Shown in pieces: positions 24,801 through 35,929 of a stretch of DNA of 64,000 bases. Each line of letters begins with the position of its first letter. Positions within the stretch are counted from its first letter, which is position 1. Origin of the DNA: Aurelia coerulea (lineage: Eukaryota > Cnidaria > Scyphozoa > Semaeostomeae > Ulmaridae); contig CM076959.1 of the NCBI GenBank assembly GCA_039566865.1, forward strand, positions 19,886,501-19,950,500, read 5' to 3'. A program made the position numbers and the translations under genes. The notes beneath the pieces were generated by a model. The model had not been told where the DNA came from. It was given only the letters and a program-made list of their open reading frames with translations, and searched no databases.

Positions 24801-25862
24801 ACTATCAGGTTTGTTGGTCAAAAAACTATGGCAGACTCTGCCAAGATAAATCAAAGAGTCCCAATCATTGGAGATTTTTAAATTGACTGTACAGCTGTAA
24901 ATTGCGTAAAATTTTTATTTCAAATCTAAATTTTTCGTAATTAGTGTCGTCGTCGACATTCACTAACAGACAAGCCTTTCCAGTGTTACGATATTAGAGG
25001 TGAAAATGCAAAATAAACATATGCTAAGGATTTCTTTCGCCAAATCAGACAGTTACTTGAATATTTTTTCCCAGTGCTGGAGTTACTTTTTTTCTGGCGA
25101 TTTAAGAGTTAAGTTTGAAATTTCTTATGAAATAATACGTGTACATGCTAGTAGAATATGCACGTTGTACACAAAACTCACTGCCCTGTACTTCAGAATT
25201 CAGTATCGCTTCTCCAACGTGGTTCGACCCCCGGGACAGGTTTCATTCAAATGGCTTGTTTGCTATAAGTCTAGGCAGCATGTCGCAGGCTGCATACGCC
25301 TTTGTTAGGTCAGTCCTTAAACAACTGTTCTCCCGATGCTTTTTGTTACAGTTATACAAACAAACTTTTGCGGCCATGAATGTAGTTGGTTAGTCCAGTG
25401 TGTTTTGTGGACTTGCCCATGTCGTCTTGTAGCTGTATTTATTTTTTACAAGACGAATTGGGTAAGTCCATCTGTAGTGTGGTTGTAGCTCTGTTTTGCC
25501 AGCCAGATTAACCTCGACGAGAACTCAAAGAAGTTTTTTGCGTGTAGAAATTTCGAGAAGAGCCCTAGACGGCTTAGAAACAGGAATTTAAATCTAATTC
25601 GAAAGGTTTGAAAGATCGAAGAACAAGCTCTGTTTGCATTCGAACAACCGCCATTTATTATTGAGAAGCTCGCCTATTCCAAGCTCTTTTTGGAAATAGC
25701 TACATGATCTTTTGTGAGACAGATTTGTGAATGAAAGGGGAGCGTTTTCCACAACATTTGTTTTAAGTTGTAGGGATGTATAATGGAGCCTTTATTAGAT
25801 TTGACTTATTGGTTCAACTAAGAGTTTTTGTGGGGAAAAGTTTGCAGTATAGTGATTGGGAC

Positions 25863-25888
25863 CATCATCATCATCATCATCATCATCG

Positions 25889-25978
<90 letters not shown>
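25863..25978 (+). repeat. (CAT)n microsatellite
   Basis: About 38 uninterrupted or near-uninterrupted CAT triplets with a single CGT near the start. It reads as poly-His, poly-Ile or poly-Asp depending on frame and strand. The open frames across it are artefacts of the repeat. Confidence 0.99.
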
Positions 25979-26130
25979 ACTGTGCATTTACTAAGCTTAG
26001 TCTGATCCTTGAAACACATGCCAGATTTTGAAGATATGCTTTTGCCCCAAGCTGAAGCCAAAATCAATTTCCTTTAGCGATTTGTTCCAATTTCTGCGGT
26101 CTCAGTTTTTTCTATATCTTATCTATCAAT

Positions 26131-26305
26131 TATATACTATGGAGGAGGTGGACGGAAAGAAACAGAAAAATTGTTAGCACACTGAGGCCTTTCGAACCTA
26201 CGTTCTCATCAGAGTCCACACTCTGATGAGAACGTAGGTTCGAAAGGGCATCATTGTGCCAAAAATTTGTCTGTTTCTTTGCGTCCGCCTCCTCCATAGT
26301 ATATA
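26131..26305. mobile_element. Foldback MITE with TATATACTATGGAGGAGG termini
   Basis: A nearly perfect 175-bp palindrome. TATATACTATGGAGGAGG at the left mirrors CCTCCTCCATAGTATATA at the right. The centre CTTTCGAACCTACGTTCTCATCAGAGT mirrors ACTCTGATGAGAACGTAGGTTCGAAAG around a spacer of about 4 bp. High arm identity suggests recent insertion. Confidence 0.85.
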
Positions 26306-26401
26306 ATTTTTAGTAACCAAATTTAGTATCAAGTCTATCTATCAATATACATAATGGGCTAAGGTTTGTCTACCCATTTCAAGTCATGTCACCTTAAGAC
26401 C

Positions 26402-26551
26402 GATTTCCAGTCAGTAGAATTTTCCGAGCGGGCGGAATTTTAGACAATGAAAGGTTGCTTAGCTGTAACCTTCTATTCAATTCCAGAGCGATATTTCTCT
26501 CGCAAACAATAGAAATTCCGCCCGCTCGGAAAACTCCCTTGACTGGAAATC
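26402..26551. mobile_element. Short inverted-repeat element (GATTTCCAGTCA ends)
   Basis: The left arm GATTTCCAGTCA..TTTTCCGAGCGGGCGGAATTT is mirrored by AAATTCCGCCCGCTCGGAAAA..TGACTGGAAATC. It spans 150 bp, with a spacer of about 70 bp and arms of about 40 bp. It is non-coding and MITE-like, 100 bp from the previous foldback element. Confidence 0.75.
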
Positions 26552-28417
26552 AGCCTTTACTTTAGGGATGTTCTAGTATTATTCAGTTTTTGGCATTCGT
26601 GGGACGAGTCTTCATGGCACGAAATAAGTTGTGGGAATCAAAAGATGTTTCATCAAGAGATTGATCACGGGTAGTGAGACACTGCTGATGTGCTTCTATG
26701 GAGGAGCGCTGCAACTAATATGTATTTGTGGAGCAATAATTTATATAGTTCTGCGGAGGAGATATCGAGTCTCTTACGCTAGCTCCTCTGTAGTAGTAAA
26801 CAATGTTTTCCTCCGCAAAGGAACAAAACTGTGGGAATGAAGGAGACTTATGACCTAGAGCTAGAGTCCCTTGTTTCCCTGTGCTTTTTGACTTCAAGAT
26901 GGCGCCTCAGCAAGGTTTACCGCAGGGATACAAGGGACTCGTCATTATAAGTCTAGGAATGAAACACGACTGCGGCGTCGAACCACCAATGGATAGATCA
27001 CTTTACGTGAAGTGGGTGTTAACAAACCGTAGCTGATTTTATCTATGATCTTTTGGGTTTGAAAATTGAACGAGGTTTCCACATCAAAGTTTATCTTTCA
27101 TTGTTGCCTAGCAATTCAAATCTTTTAAAAGGACGGCTTTGTCTTCGCCCTTGAAACAAATTTTTCTCTCGATTATTGTTAGGTTTGACACCAATAAACG
27201 AAGTCTTAAATGCGATACATCATAAGAACTTCAACTTTGAATGCACACAATTTCATAAAAGCAGGTGGTCAAAAACTTAGGCCTAGTGTAACAACGACAA
27301 CAATGATATCAAATCGAGGCTGATCGATGATGTAATCGATACTACGAAAAGTGTCGCTTTTGGGGGTAAACATCAAATAACAAACATTATATTTAACATA
27401 CAAATAATGAGTGATACAGTTGCTCATATCTTGCGATGGAATCCATTGAAATTCATTTTATTCGAGTTTTTGGATTTTTAAATTTGAAAGGGGGCTCATC
27501 TCAAGCCGCAGCTATTTATTTACGATTTTCACTCAGTTCATATATTGTTTTCACAGAATAGAAATCGCATGCAAATCGACATTACAGAAGATAGAGAAAG
27601 ACAAAGGAAAAACACATGCAGTTCTTGGTATGTTTACTATCATTTTACTACACTATCAAAATAACATTAAAATAACACTCAAAATTAATGCAACATGCAA
27701 AACTCTACAACTACAAATAAGAAATAGCAAATTTAGCATGTTTTATTTCCTGTTCTGTCAGGTCTTCTTCGTATTTACCATCATCTATGATGCACCCGTT
27801 TCCATTCCAAAATGATCTTTGGAGTCCAGAACAGTTTACTCCCTTTGCTGCTTAGTGCCATCAATTTCTGGTTTTTTGTGACATCGACATCGCCCCTGCT
27901 GCCACCAAATATTATTTCATGTTTCAATTCATCGAGGATGACCCTTCAGCCTAATGACTGATTTTCAAGGTACCCTCCACTCCAATACCGAAAAATTCTC
28001 TTGCTTGTTTCCAGTATTATTTCATTCAGAAATCAAATCCAACCTCTCGAATAGCCTTGTTCGGCACTGTCTGCTCAGCAACACAGAGACTCTTCTTTCA
28101 AAAACATTCCGGAAGCAATTCACTTCTCTGAAGGACAGGTTCATTCTCCGTTGTTTTTCTCCAACAGAATTTCTTTCAAATATCAAATGAAGTCTCCCGA
28201 ATTGCACTGCTTCGATCCTGTCTATTCAGCAATGAAGAAACATTCGTTTCTCAACATTAGTATCAGAAAGTAGTCCGGTTTTTCTCAGAAAGCAGTCCGG
28301 TTTTTCTCAGAAAGGAAGCAGTCCTCTTCTCTGAAGGTCAGATTTGATTCTCTGATATATCGAGGGACTGCCAGTTAACTCCTCGCTCAAAGGAGGCCAG
28401 ATTAAAGGGAGGCCAGA

Positions 28418-31089
28418 TCAAAAGATGTGTATTCTATTATTATGCCTGTCTGCAACAACAACTCTTCCTTCATTATTCAAAGTCACTCCAGTCGGAAACT
28501 TGAATTGCATATCTCCGTTTCCTTCTTCTCCGAAAACCGTCGCTTCCCCCAAGGTTGGAGTAAACACTTGTATTCTGTGATTATGAAAGTCAGACACAAG
28601 CACAAATCCTTCATTATCCACGACTATTCCCGAAGTTTTATTGAATTCCCCTGGTCCTGATCCCTTGCATCCGATTTGTCGGATGTATTCACCCGACCTG
28701 TCGTAAAGGACAATACGATTATTTCCAGAGTCGGATACGATATAGTTATTGTCGTGCGTCACAGCAACATGAGTCGGGGATTCAAGGCTGCAATTTTCTT
28801 TTCCTTTTCCACCAATCATAAGAATTGATTTTCCATCCAATGTAAATACTTGAACACGGTGGTTGTCTCGTTCGGCAACTAAAATTAGGCCATTTTTGTC
28901 GATCGCGATACCAGCTGGATGGCATAACTGTCCGGGCTCTTTACCTACAAATAGAAGAAGAGAGTTAGTTGGATTGTATGCAACCTGAATAGTCGCCAGG
29001 CGTATGACAAAGATGTGTAAATGATGATAAATCTATGCGCCATATCTCATCATTCATCAAGATATATAATTGACTGCACGCAGGTTGCAATGAGCAACTT
29101 ACAGCTAGCCTAGATCGTGCTTTCTTGAGCTGAGGAGATTCAAATGCATTTCCACCCATCATCTGTAAATTCTAAGCTTTTTTACCTCTTCCGTATGTCG
29201 CAAAATGCACACAAAGTTTTTTCATTGTTCCACGGCTGGGAATCGGAGAACGGAGAAAGGTTTTGCTTGTTTATATAATGCCATAGTTGAGGAAGGTTTA
29301 GCAATTTTGACAAGAAAACTAGGAAACTTTTTAGTTGTTTTGGCAACAACAACGGGTTTATAAATTTTCAAGGGCTATAAACAACGCAAGGAATTGGGCA
29401 ACTCTAGAAGGAAGGTCTAAAAAATTAAATTGGAATTCGGAGGAAGATCTGACCTTTTTCTAGATTCTGAATTCGCAGACAATTAGAATGTGTTCCGTTA
29501 GTCAACTCATTCTAAAAGCAGGACATTTTAGAAGCCTTCCAAGCGTTACGCCACTGAAACTGCACGTTTTCACAGATATGACACAGTCTCTCGTTCAGGT
29601 CTTGTCAAGGTTTCGTTTTGACGCAAGGATTTTTCTCTGCAATTTCTTCAGTTTTTAGCAGACTTCACTGAGAAGTAAATAAAAAGAATATCATTTTGAT
29701 AAAAGAAACACTTATTTACCAAGTGATCCGAATTTTCCGATGAATTTCCCGTTAGGACTGAACAATTGAACTCGGTGATTATCCCAATCAGACACAAACA
29801 CTATTCCAGTTGAATCAATTGCGATGCCAGTTGGGCCTAAAAATTGCCCATCTCTCGATCCTTTGTTTCCAAATGACATCCACACTTTCCCCATGCCATC
29901 AAATGCTTGTACCCGGTTGTTTAAGAAGTCGGTCACGTAAATGTATCCGGCAAAGTTAACAGCAACTCCGTATGGTTCTTTGAATTCACCCGGTTTACGA
30001 CCACGACAACCGAATGTCAGGAAACTTGATTCGATCTGACATTGAAGAAAGAAAACATGCGTTAATTCAGCTTCGATAAATGCCATCATGAAAGCTAAGA
30101 TTTGTCTTTTTCCACATTCAATATTAAATTCACAGGACAAGGGACAGGACAAACTACTTTAGAGACTACGTACGAGCTACTTTACTGATTAAAAGGGCGA
30201 TACCACGAAGTGCATCAGAACATGACAAGTCTGCAGTCATTAACATAAAGAACGTGTAACTAAACCAAAATTAAATATACAGCTGCGAAAAGATACACCA
30301 AAAAATCTGTCTCAAATTGGATGCCACATGAGATTGTAATAACGCAGAATTACTACCAGAGGAAGAAGGCTACCTACCAAAGAAAGAAAGCTTCCTTGAA
30401 AATATTCGCGTTATGCTTAAAAAAAGTTTGGAAATTACAATGGTTTTGAGTTTTTTCAAATTTTTGTCGAATCTGAAAAATATTGAAGATTTCAGGAAAT
30501 TTCCAGCTGTAGAATTATATCGAAATAACTACAGTTCCTGTGAAGCTTTTCAGTTAAAAGAAATGGGTCACAGAATTATACACCATTCTTTTCAAAGAAT
30601 TTGAACATATGCTAGCAAAAATTTTCTAAAAATTATTTTTCATTTTTTTTATATCACAAATAAAAACAACTAAATCCAACGAAATATAAATATTCTGTGG
30701 CTGCCATAGCTGGAAAGGACATGATGTCACCGAGTTCCAACTACGGCAGCCACTTTTTAATTTTTAACTTTCACCCACCTTGCAATAATCAATTCCCTCA
30801 AAAACTTTAACAATATGGACGTTATTAGGAATATGTTTTCCGCGTATTTTCACTGTAACCTGATGTTTTCCTTTCGTCACTGGCGTATATTTGACGAGAT
30901 ATGACCCATCACCATTGTTCGTGATTTTGTTGTTCACGTAAAATCCTTCAGGGGCTTGAATCTTCGTGCGTATCGTTTCATCATGATCACGCTCAATGCA
31001 CGATTCATCTGCTACATCACGCGTGTATATCGTGAAATGTGTTTCTATGCCAACCTGAAATAATGAATTGTACTGGTCATTTGATTTGA

Positions 31090-31148
<59 letters not shown>

Positions 31149-33629
31149 TGATGTCATACCGGGTGTCCCAAAAAAGTATACAGATTTGGTTGATTCCAGT
31201 GATGTGAATTTAGCTTTGATCAAGCTTTTGGCCTAAGCATTTTACCAAACGAAATTTTCTTATCTAAGTTAACCTTTGACTGATAGATTAAAATTTTAGT
31301 TTTGAATATCGACCACATACTTTTTATTCCACAGCCCGTCAAACGTGTAAACTTTTTTTTCACTCATCCGGTAGACATATTGATAAACTTAAACTAAAAC
31401 ATTGTGTTATACCTTCGCTGTAGCCAATCCTGGTCCTTCGATCTTGCAATTCGCCAGAAACACTTTACTCGTTGAAATCTTCCCAAGATTTTGTGCAATA
31501 GCTCTCACGTCATCATTATCAACAATATGTTCAATGACGTCATTCTCCTCAGGCTCCTTATACTCCAGCGTGAAATCATTCACTTCTTCAAGCGCCACTT
31601 GCATTACGTCATACAACTGAAATATCTCAGCCTCGTTGCCATGCTTGAACGCATAATCGACAAAGTCACGTGCTGTAGTGCTCTTTGTGAATTGAAGCTC
31701 CAAGTTTGCTTTCTGCGTTTGCAAGACGTCGTTCTTTGATAAATAAAGATTCTCAATCTCTTCAAGCATCTCCTCGCATCGTTGTTCGATTCTCTGAACA
31801 CACTCTTCTGCACATGAACGCAATGCTTGCTTTACGGCCACTGTCCGTGCATGCAAGCGCGCTGACATGTCTTGAACTTCGTCAATCGCTTTGTCTAAGG
31901 GAGGAATCTTCTGGCGTTCACAGATCTCAAGTTGCTCTATTAAGGCTGGTTTCTTTTGCTCAAGTGCATCTTTCAAACCTATGAATACACAACACAGTTA
32001 AAATCTGAAGATCAAAGCCTTTGGCGCCAACTCAAAACAATTGCAATGTGAAAACAAACTCCTTCTGTCGGCAGGAGGAGGGATCTCGAAGTTTAAATCA
32101 GTTAAAATCATAACTGAAAACAATTGATAAATGGTAAAATAGAGGCTGCAGGGAGATGTATTTGTAATCATGTATATCTTGTAGGAAAATTGAATACATT
32201 CATACAGTAAGCTACTCCAGTGAACAAGAAGAATGTTAGATGATAGATAACATGTCCATGAAAATTTTGAAGATGAGCATTAAATGTCGAGTATATTCCT
32301 TTATTTTCTTGTAGGATTCTGAAATAGGAGATAGAAGATGGAAGAAAAAATAGGGACCAGAAGAAAAGCAAAGATACAAACAAGCATCAAATTTATTACA
32401 TGAAATCTTGCATTCTTCAAGGCGGCCTGCAGCTTCTCAAGGGTTTTCCAGGTACAGATTAATGATTATTCATTGACCTTTGACCAAATCATGATCTCAT
32501 ATGATTGCGTTGAATGAGCGAGAGATTGAATGAATCAATGAATGAATGAATGAATGAATGAATGAATGAATGAAAGAATGAAAAGATTTCTATCAATCAA
32601 GTTAATAATGGTTGTGTAAACGACTGAGCCAAGAGCAGATTGAGTAGCTCAACGAAGAAACAAACAAACAAACAAACAAACAAATTACAAAGAGAATACT
32701 GTTGAAACTCGATGAGTAAAGTTTATCTCACATTTAATATAGCGCAAAATTACTCATGGAAAGCTCTTTTATTGTTTTTTTCGCGGACTTTTTCGCCAGA
32801 CATCTAATGTGAGTCAGGTTTAAGTCGATGTTTCGAACTTGTTTACAGTTTGCTTAACACTAGTTTGAGCTGCAGTGTCTCGAAGGACTTTTTCTCTTTC
32901 TTGAAAGTTGAAGGTTTTAGATGTGAGCAAAGGAATCTCTGAAATGGTACTTAAGCAAACAGAATGTCGCCTTAAATCGAGAACACATAACTGGAAATTC
33001 AATCAAATTATTTGTAGATACTCACTTTCATATTTGTGTCCTCGATGCATCAATATTGTGCACTCCTTGCAAATCAGTTCCTCGCAAACTTCACAATAAA
33101 ACATAAATAACTCCGGATCATGTTTCGGACAATGAACCGGGCGGTGCACCGTACTCCGGTCGTACTTCAAGGCATCCAACAGAATTATGCGGTGGTCTTT
33201 CGTAAGCCGGAAGCGACGATGCGCTGTTACGCACACGACGCAAAGGAACTCAGTGCATTCGACACATCGAGACATCGCATCTTCGTCATCGTGACAATTT
33301 GTACATTTTACGACGTTTTCCTTGCTGTCTTCGATAATCAATAAATCCATCGCATTTTTCGCGAACACATTTATCGGCAATGATTTTGCGCCATCCTCGG
33401 GCAACACGCTAAGTTGATTGCATGTGCTACATTTTACGGAATATTCGATACTCGCGTCGTATTCTTCAATTTCGAGATTATTCTCGATACAGTTCTCGCA
33501 AAATGTGTGTAAACAATCTAAGACGCGAGGATTGTCGAAAGTTTTACGGCATATTCCGCAAATGACGTCCATATTATTACGACGTTTGCCGGTTAACGAC
33601 ATGTTTAGGTCTTCTCTGGCGTGCGCCAT
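28418..33629 (-). CDS. TRIM-NHL protein 1 (TRIM2/3/71-like predicted E3 ubiquitin ligase)
   Basis: Five exons join in phase: 33629-33026, 31978-31413, 31054-30779, 30035-29720 and 28944-28418, giving 762 residues. Order: RING (CGICRKTFDNP, DCLHTFCENC, CSTC; about residues 24-75); first B-box (CTNCHDDEDAMSRCVECTEF) and second B-box (CPKHDPELFMFYCEVC) to about 200; coiled coil (about 200-330); filamin-type repeat (about 375-480, ending NNVHIVKVFEG); then six NHL repeats, each closing with a phrase like DNHRVQLF, the last at the stop codon. By family knowledge the RING recruits E2 enzymes and the NHL propeller binds RNA or protein partners. ATG at 33629 is the first in frame, and a second Met is ten codons in. 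It is head-to-head with TRIM-NHL protein 2. The exact orthologue is uncertain because this family expands in invertebrates. Confidence 0.93.
30697..30753. other. 57-nt hairpin element, copy A (structured RNA candidate)
   Basis: This palindrome ends 25 bp beyond the exon-3 donor of TRIM gene 1 (intron 3). Stem positions 1-9 (GTGGCTGCC) pair with 49-57 (GGCAGCCAC), and the helix extends to 19/39 with two mismatches. The apex is AGGAC, a 5-nt loop, then GTCACCGAG. Relative to copy B (5058-5114) the loop bases differ and four stem pairs change on both sides, while the apical core changes at one site only. Function unknown. Confidence 0.6.
31083..31144 (+). repeat. (GATT)n microsatellite
   Basis: Around 15 tandem GATT units in intron 2 of TRIM gene 1, close to the exon-3 acceptor and directly beside the MITE at 31159. 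Confidence 0.97.
31159..31371. mobile_element. Mariner-like MITE, mosaic copy
   Basis: TA-CCGGGTGTCCCAAAAAAG on the left and TTTTTTTCACTCATCCGG-TA on the right, 213 bp. The left end is of the GTGTCCC type. The right half (ATCGACCACATACTTTTTATTCCACAGCCCGTC) belongs to the type seen at 47985 and 60633. The element looks like a join of two related subfamilies. Confidence 0.7.
32536..32682 (+). repeat. Microsatellites (TGAA)n and (AAAC)n
   Basis: About nine TGAA units at 32536-32575 and about five AAAC units at 32661-32682, both in intron 1 of TRIM gene 1. Confidence 0.9.
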
Positions 33630-34876
33630 TGTTGCAAATTTCGGAGCTCAAAGCACTGTACCAGAAACGGCTGCAAAAATTGGTGCACAAAAATGTTCAG
33701 CGGTTTCAGACGTCAATAACCCAATCTGAAACGAAATTGATAGTTTGCAAAATTTGAAAAATAAGTTCTCTGAGTTTCTTGATTACAAAGAGTTCGTTTC
33801 GTTGATCTTGATCAAATCCCCTGCTGCAAGAATTTCTGCAAGGAGCTCCAAAACTGCGCTGTCTGAAGCAAATCAGTTATCCTCCATTTTCACAACTAAA
33901 TTTGATGTGTTATTTTGCAAAATCATCAAGTATTCAGCATCCTAATTACTTGTTTTCAATGTTCCAGGTTTGAAGCTCTCAAGAAGCTGAAATTACGAAC
34001 AGCAAAACCAGTATAGCTGAAATTACTCGAAGCTGCTACAAGATGCGAAAAATACTGGGCCTACTCAAGCGAATGAGAAAAACAGTGGGCCCACTCAAGC
34101 ATGGTTTCACACAAGAATGGTTTCCTGTCTTCATTTTGGTACACATGGCTGCGTGCTAACGGCGGAACCGGTTTAAACTGGTTCAGGGCGGATTCAAGTG
34201 CAGTGATGTCAACTGAAGTAACGATAAGTGGTATGAATTTTTTATTTGAATTCATTGAAGCAGAAACGCTTGATGTTAATAATTTGTGATTAGGCCATTT
34301 GTTTGGGAATGCTCATTGGGTCAAGGACAGTTTTCAGTGAGTTTGTTCATTGAATACTTCACAAAATTTGAACTTATTTACAGGAAGTGGCGCCATGGTT
34401 TGGAAATCATTTTAGCGCAAAGAAATTGCTCACTGGATAAAATTAATTTGCTGAACGTAACTCTACTGAACCTGTTTTGAGTTTTGAGAAGCTCGAATGA
34501 AATACTCAGGAAAGGCAATTGATCTTTATTTGTCATAAAACCAAATGGCAGCGATTGGGTTTGATATTGTTGGTGTCAAGTTTTTTGAGTAACGTCCCTT
34601 TTCTGCAAGCCAATCACATGCCTTAAATGTTACTGCGAACCATGTGCGAACAGGGTTTTTCTGCGCAGTTGAAAACATCCCTCCTGTAACTGCTTTTCAA
34701 AGTCAATCTGACAGAGAACGTTGTGCTTAGTACGTCAATCCTGTAAAGTTCTCCAAAGTTCTTCATTTAAACAAGTAACTAAATTTGCACGATACTCGTA
34801 AAGCATTTTCTGCATGTATTCAGCTATTGCGACGATAAACTTCAGATATTGGAAAGTTCCCACAGAAGTTGGGATA

Positions 34877-35036
34877 CAGTAAAAACCCGCATATAAGAAC
34901 CTATAATTTTGCAAGTCAGCCAGGTTTCTTAAACAATGAATACAATGGATTGGTTCTTATAAAATGGTAGCCTAATTGGACAATTTCAGCCTGCAAGTTC
35001 TTAATCTACTAAGTTTTCATATGTGGGTGTTTACTG
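34877..35036. mobile_element. TA-flanked MITE with CAGTAAA termini, short copy
   Basis: TA-CAGTAAAAACCCGCATATAAGAACC at the left and TTTTCATATGTGGGTGTTTACTG-TA at the right, 160 bp. The termini match the longer elements at 42909-43330 and 62486-62913. The interior is reduced. Confidence 0.75.
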
Positions 35037-35177
35037 TAACCTTAAAAATCGATTTTGATGTTTTTTTCTCGTTACACTGACAAATCTCCCATGATAAGTA
35101 AGTGAAAATGTACTTTTGAAATAATAAGTATGCGGTCAATATGACACTCGTACAGATAGAACTAAGATGTTTATTAA

Positions 35178-35348
35178 AGGGAATAGACATAGCTATATCG
35201 ACAAGCTGCTATTAATAGGCTCAAGAAACGCCCACAAACCCATTGTTTCCTTCACCACACAATGAAACCGCAGGCGTCAAAGTTGTTGAATACAATAGAT
35301 TATATTTCTAACTTGGCCCGGGCCAGCTTTTAACTATGTCGATTCCCT
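35178..35348 (+). mobile_element. TTAA-type MITE, 171 bp, copy 1
   Basis: TTAA (35174-35177), AGGGAATAGACATAG, interior, then CTATGTCGATTCCCT and TTAA (35349-35352). A second copy of exactly the same length lies at 52592-52762, more than 90% alike by eye. The TTAA duplication points to mobilisation by a piggyBac-type transposase. Confidence 0.88.
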
Positions 35349-35929
35349 TTAAATGAATAAACTTTGATAACAAGGACCACAAGGGAAAATTTTGTAATAT
35401 GAAAGATTCAGGTTTCCGAAAAGACAACGCGACTTGCCTTCCTGAAGAATAGATTTAACACCTTTGAGTGTCCTCAATCAAATCAAAATAAACAGAGAAA
35501 GCAAAACATTATGGCTGCGTTGAAGGTGTGAAATTTAATTTTGAGGCTGTCAAATCGCTTTGTTTTGTCTTGTCTTTAACAGAACTGTAGCCTTTGTTTC
35601 ATAAAATCCGCCCTCGCAGACAGCCACTAATTTGAGGGTTAATTAGGCTTTTCAACTGATAGAACAGTTTAGTTGAACAGAACTAAAACTTTCCTGTCAG
35701 TTTAATTACTCCAATTCAGCGTGCCCGCAAAGGACCCTGGGTTTCAATGGTCCTTTAAAGGATGCGCAAATAATTGCTTGAGATTTAATCATGTCTATCC
35801 AATAGAGCGAATCTGAGCACGAGCAATTAAAATCATAAACACCAATCAACGTCCGGGATTTGATCACTCGTGTTCAATCAAGCATATCCACATTGAACCC
35901 AGGCAGTTTCTTTGCAAGATGCTCCTGCC

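Larger units (their letters stand above)
23021..28417. other. Intergenic region rich in repeats, no supported gene
   Basis: The 5.4 kb between the secreted protein gene and TRIM gene 1 holds two satellite arrays (23400-24060 and 24477-24800), a (CAT)n tract at 25863-25978 and foldback MITEs at 26131-26305 and 26402-26551. There is also a doubled CAGTCCGGTTTTTCTCAGAAAG near 28270. Open frames here are short and overlap repeats. I could not support any exon, although unlinked single exons cannot be excluded. Confidence 0.5.
33630..35929. promoter_or_regulatory. Divergent intergenic region between the two TRIM-NHL genes
   Basis: The 2.3 kb between opposite start codons must hold both promoters. 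It contains a small MITE (34877-35036) and a TTAA-type MITE (35178-35348). No TATA box or clear promoter motif could be assigned. A possible acceptor (ACCCAGGCAG) ends at 35906, so TRIM gene 2 may have an untranslated upstream exon. Confidence 0.4.

Noticed and set aside
25776..26067. Open frames for poly-His, poly-Ile and poly-Asp proteins
   Set aside because: They only traverse the (CAT)n microsatellite. There is no flanking coding signal.
27950..28220. Possible exon with 78-codon + and 61-codon - frames
   Set aside because: No splice sites in phase with a neighbour and no similarity. The - frame lies beyond the stop of TRIM gene 1 and is more likely 3' flank.
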